From contig JAUPFV010000001.1 in NCBI GenBank assembly GCA_036936605.1, positions 317,270,809 to 317,334,808 on the forward strand: a stretch of 64,000 bases of DNA. Reading direction: 5' to 3'. The first letter of the stretch is position 1; each line of letters opens with the position of its first letter. Shown here piece by piece: positions 56,731 through 64,000 of this stretch. The notes under the pieces were generated by a model. The model did no database searches. It was not told the origin of the DNA and saw only the letters and a list, made by a program, of their open reading frames with translations. Made by a program: the position numbers and the translations under genes. The stretch is from Limnanthes douglasii subsp. nivea. Lineage: Eukaryota > Streptophyta > Magnoliopsida > Brassicales > Limnanthaceae.

Positions 56731-58490
56731 TGAAGCTTCATGGATCTTTAATCTTGGGAGGCAATTTTTGTTGTAAGATCGCACTACATTCCTTAGTGAG
56801 CGCCACTGTCTCAAAATCACCAAGCTTTAGCTTTTTCGAAAGAATTCCCTTCATGAACTTGGAATAACTAAGCATTTTCTCTAATGCTTCAGCAAAGGGT
56901 ATGCTGATGTGTAGCTTCCAGAATACCTCCAGAAATCTCCCAAACTGAGTATCTAGCTTCTGTTTCTGCAACCTTTGCAGAAAAGGTAGAGGAGGGTAGA
57001 TCGTAGGCTCAACAACTGACTGAGATGGATTTTTAGGTGGCTGATCTTGATCAGAGTTAACCTCAGATGAGGGCTGATTTTGAGAAGATTCAGCCTCTTG
57101 TTCAACTGTGGGGTTCTCGGCAACATTTCCTGATCTCAAGGTGATCGCTTGGCATTGCTCCTTGCCCTCCCGTTTACCTGGATTATGTTCCGTGTCGCTA
57201 GGAAGAACTCCCTGGGGTCTAATGATCATGTTACTGGCCATCTGCCCAATCTGATTTTCCAAGGTCTTGTGAGATACCATCAGACTTTTAATCATTAACT
57301 TCATCTCTTCGAATTCAGAGTCTCTGACAGAATGTTGAGAAGGGCCAGGATGTTGATTCTGAGGTTGTCTTGGGGCATACTGTTGAGATTAATGTTGCTG
57401 ACCTTGTTGCTGAAATCTAGGAGGAGCGTATGGCTTAGCACCATAATGCTGGTTACGTTGTTGATTATTGCTCCAACTGAAGTTTGGATGATTTCTGTTG
57501 CTTGGGTGATAGATGTTTGAGAGTTTTTGTTGATTCTGCCTCTGAAAGTTACTCACAAATTGCACCGACTCACTAGAGATAGGACATTATTGAGTGGCAT
57601 ACCCTCCAGCACAAATCTCGCACACACTAGCTACCTGATGTACCCCTAGTTTAGTCAAAGAATCCACCTTCATGTTTAGAGCTTCAAGCTGCAATGTCTA
57701 CATTAAGAATACCAGCTACTTTATGTTGTGATTGTCTCTGGGAAGGGTTCTGGAATTCAGTAGCTTCCATCATCTCAAGGAGCTCGTGAGCCTCCTCATA
57801 GCTTTTCGTTAATAAGGCTCCCCTAGATGCCGCATCGACCACGGGCCTTGTTTGCGCACTCAAACCATTGTAGAAGCAATTTATTACTAACCGATCAGGC
57901 ATCTCATGATGATGACATATTCTGAGCATCTCCTTGTAACGTTCCCAAGATTCGCTTAAAGATTCACCATATGACTGAGAAAACTGAGTAATAGCATTCC
58001 TCATGGCGGCTGTTCTCGCCATAGGAAATATTTTTGAGAGAAATATTTACGCAAGTATATCCCAAGTAGTGATAGAGCCTGCTGGTAAAGAGTGTAACCA
58101 GCTCTTAGCTTTGTCTCTCAGAGAAAATGGGAAGAGTCTCAGTCTTATGGCATCATCTGAAACACCGTTGAGCTTGAAAGTATCACAGGTTTCAAGGAAG
58201 GTCATAATGTGCATATTAGGATCCTCAGATGAAGCTCCCCTAAACTGACAAGAATTCTGCATCATCTGAATAGTGCCGGGTTTAATCTCAAAATTATTCG
58301 CAGCAATATTGGGTCTGGCAATGCTAGACTGAATATCCATGATCTTTGGTTGAGAGTACTCCATGAGTGCTTTTGGAGCTGGATCTCCCATTGTAGAATT
58401 AGTATCAGAATCTGAGAAAGGTAACTCTGTTCCTTGTTTTGTTTCAAGCTCCTTTTGTACTAGTGCTCTAGTTTGAGACCGTGTTTGCAT
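56731..58490 (-). pseudogene. Gag of element F
   Basis: ATG at 58490-58488: MQTRSQTRALVQKELETKQG, then DPAPKALMEYSQPKI, FPFSLRDKAKSWLHSLPAGS, a stop, RYKEMLRICHHHEMPDRLVI, FYNGLSAQTRPVVDAA, and after a frameshift a Cys motif CEICAGGYATQ in which the zinc-knuckle His is Tyr. The Pro/Gln-rich part and a final KLGDFETVALTKECSAILQQ segment follow. It packages the element RNA; here it is broken at several points. Confidence 0.85.
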
Positions 58491-58603
58491 ACACGCTCAA
58501 GTACATGAAGCACAAGAAAACACACAAAAAGCAAGTAACCGAATCAAGTCAGTACTTTTAAAACGACCCCTCATGATAAGCAATAAAACTGTCAAATAAC
58601 ACC

Positions 58604-58624
58604 GAGTCCCCGACAACGGCGCCA
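58604..58624 (-). other. Primer-binding site of element F
   Basis: Minus strand TGGCGCCGTTGTCGGGGACT, six bases from the LTR end AACA. This is the well-known Athila-type site and is only slightly altered. Confidence 0.85.
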
Positions 58625-58630
58625 AAAACC

Positions 58631-60645
58631 TGTTAGTCCTTTTCTCACGCAAGTATACGTGGTCAAATAATAGCAAGTAATAAGTAAGTTCGATCCCACG
58701 AAGACCAGGTGTATATGACAAGAATTCACTTATGCAGCAATGTATAATTATTAGACTAATGCTTGAACGAGTAATAAAGTTTGGATGAATGATTATAACT
58801 AGGTAAATTAACTAACGAGATTACTTATGCGAGAGAAAACATGGAACCCTAACTTCATTGTTTAATTTACTCAGAATATTAAGATACTTAACCAATATGT
58901 ATGATAACAACGATTACTAATCAGATAACACGAAATCAGTATATGCTACCTCTCAGTACAGGTAAACCAAACCACTTAAACAACCACAAAAGAGATAGCA
59001 GCTAAGCAGACACCACTTGCATGAAAATCCTATATGTCTATACGAATTGAGGTACAATTGGTTTTAAGCACAAGTTATCTATTTCGTTTACATAGGGTAA
59101 TATGATATGTTTAGTGACATATTACGAATCATGAACAATCACAATACGAATCATTCAAGAACCTATGCTAGCATGGCAAGTTCTAAACCCTTAAATCCAC
59201 TTTCGCATTCATTAAAGATTAACAAACTAGATGTTCACAACGCATCTAACGATAAGCACAAACATACTAGGTAACCGATAAACGTATCACACAAGTCAAT
59301 CAAGCAATCAAAATATAAGTATTATTCAAACAAATCCGTTAGAGTTCCATGACAACGATTAGTTCATAATCGAACAAATCATCATCATCGGCTCAAAAGT
59401 TAACATAACTCTAAGACGAATGTAAATAGATGAATAAGCGTTTAGAAAATGTTAAACCAAACAATAGCCACTAAGTATCGCCTGACAGAAACAATCCGTA
59501 AACTGCAGATCGAAAACCACCGCAACCGTCGCCCGCTTTTACCGATAAAAAATACACCGTAGCCGTCCCTGCGTTTTGATCTCCGTCTGGTTGCTGCTGC
59601 CGATCGAAATCAAAAGCAGCCGTCACCTGCTTCCTCTCCCTTCGTTGTAAGTTCTGCCTAAAGAAAACCCAAAATCAGCGTCACCAGCAGTTTGGTTATA
59701 GTATGTTGCCGCTGCCGAAAGAAAACTCAAAAGAACAGACGTCCTCTCCTTCTCTCTCGATCCGTCTGCAGGTTAAAAACCCCAAAAAATAGCCAATTGC
59801 CTTTTGTCCTCCTTCCTTTTCTCTCGCTTTGTGTTGTGCAGGTTACAAACCCAAAAAGGTAGCCAATTCCGATTTTTCTTCTTGGTTTTGTATTCTGCCG
59901 TAAACCAAGTCAGTGACCAATTGCGTTTTTTTCCTCCTCTTTTTATAATCTGGCCGAAAACCCTAAAGAAGCCCATTTCGTTTTTTCTTCCTTTTTACTT
60001 TCATTTTTTTTCTCTCTCTCTCTCCTCTCTCTCTCTCCCCGTTTTGTCTCTGGCGGTTTATGCAGCGCAGTGAAGCCCATGTGTACGACTTTGGATCACA
60101 GACCCAAAACTTGTTCAAAACTTGCCCTCAAGCACATTAAATTTCTAGTTTCTTAAATTTCAACCCCAAATTTATTAATATTATCAAAATTTACCCACGG
60201 CACAACTCCAGCTCTTTACTACAAAGTTTCTTTGCAATAAAAAGTCTATTGGTGCAGGTAAAGGAACCAACATTTTCCTGGGATGCCAAATAAAATGAAA
60301 TATTAAAATTAATTGATCGTAATCAAAATAATGAACAGTTCTTATCGAAATCTCTCAAGACTACTGTCACTTATATGCATGACTTTACACTAAAATAAAA
60401 TGAAGGTTACGAACATAAACAATAGTCAATGTAGCCATAAAAATGTTAAAGGGAAATAAAACATACAAAATTATAAATTATAAATTATTATGAGCACTCT
60501 ATTCCCAAAAAGTTTATACTGTCTGCATATTGTTATACCTACGAGAATTAATGAAAAACACGTTGAAACACAACGAAAACTTGTTAACCGTCGACGATTT
60601 TAAGAATAATGGAAGCATAATAAGTGACATGAAATGCACTTATCA
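58631..60645 (-). repeat. 5' LTR of element F
   Basis: In element orientation it runs TGATAAGTGCATTTC ... GGACTAACA, 2015 bp. It contains a CT-rich microsatellite-like tract (60010-60042) and frames of no coding value. The 59828-60645 part is shared with the 3' LTR. The outer flank GCCGT (60646-60650) cannot be checked as a target duplication because the other end is lost. Confidence 0.85.
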
Positions 60646-61640
60646 GCCGTTAAAGCAGATTGGACAGAGATGAGCGATGCTATTCATGCATTAACAACCA
60701 AACTCCATTATGGAGGCCAGGTTCAACCAAGGTCAGGAGTTGAGGCCAGTCGGACACCTAAAAGAGAGAGATCTTCCAAACACGGTAAAATCGGTAAGGG
60801 ATTGATGAAAGTAATGGTAAACAAGTGTCTAAAAAGAAAAGAGCAACATTGGGAGGACATGCAAGCACCTTCTAAAAGGACCAAGGAGGACGAGGCCCAA
60901 TAATATGATTAGATACGTCAAATAATCTCAATTCATAGAGAAGATCCTTGTAGCAGAGCTCCCGTAAAAGTTTGACCCGTTCCGCATAGAGGCCTAGGAC
61001 GGTACATGCGACCCCGATAGGGAGTTGGAGCAAATAAAAAACATGATGATGGCGTTTAATCCAGATGACGCCATGCTCTACCGAGCTATATCCATGACAC
61101 TGAAAGGTAACACCATGGACTGATTTACTAGCTTACCTAAGGGATCTATCTATGATTTTTCAGGACTATGGAGTGTGTTTAGAAACTGGTTCTTTGGTAA
61201 CAAGAAGTTGAGGCAAAACACGACTCTATCATAGACCTTTATTAGAGAAGAGGGGAGTCGTTGAAGAGTTATGTCAAGCGTCCATACCATGAACACCCTC
61301 CCTGATCTGGCAGAAAACATGGTTATTGCTTCATTAAAGAGGGGGCTTGACACACACGGCAAGTTGTACGTTGATCTCATACGATTTTCACTTTTAAAAA
61401 AAGACCACCTTGCTCGAGCTGACCAGTTTACAAAGGTGGACGCGGTGAAATGAATCTCCCCCGAAAGAGCTATATCAGAATTCAAAAGAGAAATTTTCGA
61501 CATAAGAATGCCACACGAGGGTCCCCGCAGAGAAGTACCAAGGGCCATCAATAACCAATGGCCTGCGGCTATGAAAACTCAACCTGACGCTTTACTCCAC
61601 TGATGGATACCATCTCCGCCATCTAAGATATAATTAAGGA
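60646..61640 (+). pseudogene. Gag remnant of element H
   Basis: A basic frame (KRERSSKHGKIGKGLMKVMV) is followed by pieces such as DPFR, LWSVFRNWFFGNKKLRQ and VHTMNTLPDLAENMVIASLK with HLARADQFTKVDAVK. These resemble the Tat Gag core (L..F..RF......LR......L......RA..F). Stops are frequent. Confidence 0.5.
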
Positions 61641-62094
61641 TCAGATGCGATATGAATCTCCCCGTATCATGACCGCCCCAACTACAAACTATCAACCAAA
61701 TGTTTTTTCTCTTACGACAACGACCATGGTCATGCAACAAACGACTGCTGGTAGTTGAAAGAAGAAATCCAGAGGTTATTAGACAACGGTGAGCTTGTCC
61801 AATTCGTTAAGAAACAAGTGCAACATCGCCAAAATTATAAAAAGGAAGAGCCACACCAAAATAATGATGAAACTCATTGGGAGAACAAAATAGTCGATGC
61901 GAGAAAACAACAATGACTTTTTACAATCTCCGCAAGAGGTACTATACCAGGGGTAGATAAAAAATCCAGAAAACATTCGAAAGATGACCATGAAATACAT
62001 TTAGTTGAAGGCTCCTCACATAGTACATACCGAGAACCAATTTCCGATCTCACTTTTAATGACTATGACTTATAAAGGATCGTCACCCCGCATG

Positions 62095-62450
62095 AAGATG
62101 CCTTAATAATTAACCTCGACATAGGAGGCGTCATGGTAACAATGATCTTAGTCGATGGGGGAAGCTCGACTAATATTATTTTCAAAGCTAGTTACGATCA
62201 AATGGTGGAGGTGCACATTACAAATCCATATAACGCACCTTAATGGGGTATGAATAGAAATTTTTACAGTTTGTTGGAGAAGTCGAACTCATGGTGGAAG
62301 TGAGGTATTGTGATACAAAAAGAGAGATCAAGACACTCTTAATTACTTCTGACGCCCCAAGATCTTATCATGCCATTATTGGAAGATCGTGGCTACATCA
62401 GATAGAGGCTACTCCTTGCACCTTCCGTTAACGTATCAAATACCCGGTGG
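62095..62450 (+). pseudogene. Protease remnant of element H
   Basis: INLDIGGVMVTMILVDGGSS then TNIIF at 62105-62183: the aspartic-protease loop with D-G-G-S-S, as seen in many plant Tat elements. Near 62365-62415 YHAIIGRSWLHQIEATP matches the conserved Y.AI.GR.WLH end of the domain. Confidence 0.7.
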
Positions 62451-62699
62451 GTAATACCGTGGGGATCATAAGGGAAACCAGAGGACTCCCCGAACCTGTT
62501 ACGTAGTGGCAGTCGAACCTAGCAAATCGATGCAATGTCAATTAACATGCAAGGGTGCGACAGTTCATCCATACACCATAACCCCCTCGCCCGACCCAAT
62601 GGATGATTCAAGGGAAGGTGGACAACAAGATGGCGTTCCTGAGGATGTTTTAGATGAATGGGTAGCAGAAGGGTGCACATAACATGTAGGTACGACTTT

Positions 62700-63240
62700 A
62701 GATTTTGTTTTTAGAACTTCTCTAGTTAATTTGTTAAAAAAGAATTTGGATATTTTTGCGTGAACTGCAAATGATGTATCAGGGGTTGACCCCTTGATAA
62801 TATGTTATGAGTTAGCAATTGATAGTTATGCCAAGCCTGTTAGACAAAAGCGTCATGATCGTTAAAGAATGCTGGTTCCACTTATCAACACCTAATCAAC
62901 CAAATATTTAAAGACTAGTTAGGTCACCATATGGAAGCATACATTGATGATATGATCCTTAAAACCAATACCGCTCAGCAGCAGTTGAAAGTGCTAAACA
63001 ATATCTTCATTATTCTCCAAAGTATAAGCTCAACCTCTCAATCCACTGAAATGCTCATTTGGAGTTTGAATATGAAATTTCTTGAGATATATCTTCAGTA
63101 AAACGGGGATTAAAGAAGACCCTATGCAGCTACAAGCCTTAACTAACATGAAGCCTCCCAAAAAGATTAAAAGGGTCCAATGCCTAATCCGACATCTTAC
63201 ATCACTCTCCCGCTTCATATGGAGTCTCAACATCTACTAA
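62700..63240 (+). pseudogene. Reverse transcriptase remnant of element H
   Basis: Pieces: YAKPVRQKRHDR near 62828-62863, then a deletion, HMEAYIDDMILKT at 62927-62965 with an intact YIDD box, and LTNMKPPKKIKRVQCL followed by LTSLSRFI. The palm upstream of YIDD is mostly missing. Confidence 0.65.
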
Positions 63241-63347
63241 AGTTTTACTAGTGTAGTAAATATGGCGTTGCACACCATATGGTTCCCTAATTAATACTGC
63301 ACTAACCGAGCAAAATGAAATTGATAAATATAAAACAGAGTCTCACC

Positions 63348-63801
63348 TGTCACTGGTGCTAAGAGTATTTTAGGTGATTTAATGCATTAATTTTTATTCT
63401 TATGGGTTAGTTTTTCCAAAGATTATTTGCAAGACCTAAAGAGGCTACTTATAAGGTCAGATATTTTGGACACTGCACCTTTCTTTTATATCAAGGGCAA
63501 TTCGGACCAGACCACTACCATGAGAGACCGAAGAGGACAAATGTAGTAGAAAGTGACTAAGCTAGGTGCTGGTCATTTCACACCTTGGGCTAATGAGTTC
63601 TTAAACTTGACCTGACTCCACTATCTGACCTGAAAGGCCCATGGGCCGTTAATTAAGTATAAATACCCCAACTACTTTCATTAATGATCGTGATCATAAT
63701 TTAACACAAGCACACACCTTAATTATCTCACTACACTCCACCTTAAACATTAACTTCCCAAAACACTTTACAAAATTACCCTAAATCAGAAATAATCTAC
63801 A
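63348..63801 (+). repeat. Possible LTR of a plus-strand element
   Basis: Starts TGTCACTGGTGCTAAG and ends AATAATCTACA, with TATAAATA at 63658-63665. It is followed by a primer-binding-site-like sequence and a Gag-like start, which supports LTR identity. Only one copy is in the window. Confidence 0.45.
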
Positions 63802-64000
63802 CTAAATTGGTGACCACAGTGAGAGCACGATGGTGCCCGAATTTCATATTCAAAACCAACATACAAATTAGTTTGGATGGATCGAATGCGCAGAATTTTC
63901 CACCTCCTGAGGTGGAAGTTGCAGAGAAAAAAATTGAATATGCTATCAAGGAGCGCGATCAGTTGAGGGCTGAGAGAGGCGTTAAGAGAAATGAAACAAA
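63802..64000 (+). other. Primer-binding-site-like tract and Gag start of the next element
   Basis: AAATTGGTGACCACAGTGAG recalls the ATTGGTG...GAGAGC site used by Tat elements. Further on, NFPPPEVEVAEKKIEYAIKE and RDQLRAERGVKR looks like a coiled Gag N-terminus running off the window. Confidence 0.4.

Larger units (their letters stand above)
51121..60645 (-). mobile_element. Element F: Athila-lineage gypsy retrotransposon
   Basis: Minus-strand Gag, protease, RT, RNase H and integrase of clear Athila type, with the characteristic primer-binding site TGGCGCCGTTGTCGGGGA and LTRs starting TGATAAGTGCATTTC. The 5' LTR is 2015 bp; the 3' LTR is truncated to about 800 bp. No envelope-like frame is seen between integrase and the 3' LTR. 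Multiple stops and frameshifts inactivate it. Confidence 0.9.
60646..63300 (+). mobile_element. Element H: decayed Tat-like gypsy remnant
   Basis: Plus-strand Gag, protease and RT remnants in order, abruptly cut on the left by element F and on the right near 63300. No LTR pair. The protease and linker motifs are of the plant Tat type. Confidence 0.65.

Noticed and set aside
59804..60073. 89-residue frame in the Athila LTR
   Set aside because: Phe/Ser/Leu-rich translation of a CT-rich LTR segment, also present out of frame in the other LTR.
1..64000. Prokaryote-like defence or biosynthetic system
   Set aside because: All long frames fall into retrotransposon families; introns, LTRs and MULE ends show plant nuclear DNA. 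No cluster of cooperating non-transposon genes was seen.

Overview
The window looks like repeat-rich intergenic DNA of a flowering plant, probably a eudicot. It is AT-rich. About three quarters of it can be read as decayed plant transposable elements: Ty3/gypsy of the Tat and Athila lineages, Ty1/copia, an L1-type LINE and Mutator-like (MULE) elements. The one convincing host gene has an intron, a TATA box and a pyrimidine-rich leader. No rRNA, tRNA, CRISPR or prokaryotic-type operon was seen. Almost every transposon reading frame carries stops or frameshifts, so they are annotated as pseudogenes.

Layout. 1-5200: element A, a very old Tat-type element with pol on the minus strand. About 5640-30470: element B, a Tat-type element with pol on the plus strand, which seems to have been split by a nest of later insertions. 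These are D (12231-24852, Athila-like LTR pair, 5-bp target duplication GAGAC) and C2 (25476-30169, copia, GAACC). D itself contains C1 (15312-20411, copia, minus strand, ATCTC) and a MULE (21505-23587, 9-bp duplication AATTATATT). That MULE contains a second MULE (22588-23553, 9-bp duplication AATAAAAAA). About 32040-36350: a decayed L1-type LINE on the minus strand. 39325-40312: the host gene, two exons and 189 residues, an uncharacterised plant protein with an ADELF/KGKILP-type core. 42548-51120: element G, Tat-type, minus-strand pol with both RNase H domains and a convergent plus-strand extra gene. 51121-60645: element F, Athila, minus strand, with a 2015-bp 5' LTR and a truncated 3' LTR. 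60646-64000: plus-strand Tat-like gag/protease/RT remnants and the LTR and gag start of another element.

How the parts relate. In A, B and G the pol gene is followed by an extra reading frame on the opposite strand. In G that frame has its own TATA box and an intron that keeps the frame, and B has a possible intron at a similar place. This antisense gene is the most unusual coding feature here. The MULE carries a nested set of perfect and near-perfect hairpins and a short repeat-encoding frame after a leader-like stretch, perhaps captured host sequence. Most stops in C1 and G are explained by C-to-T or G-to-A transitions, as expected for methylated, silenced DNA.
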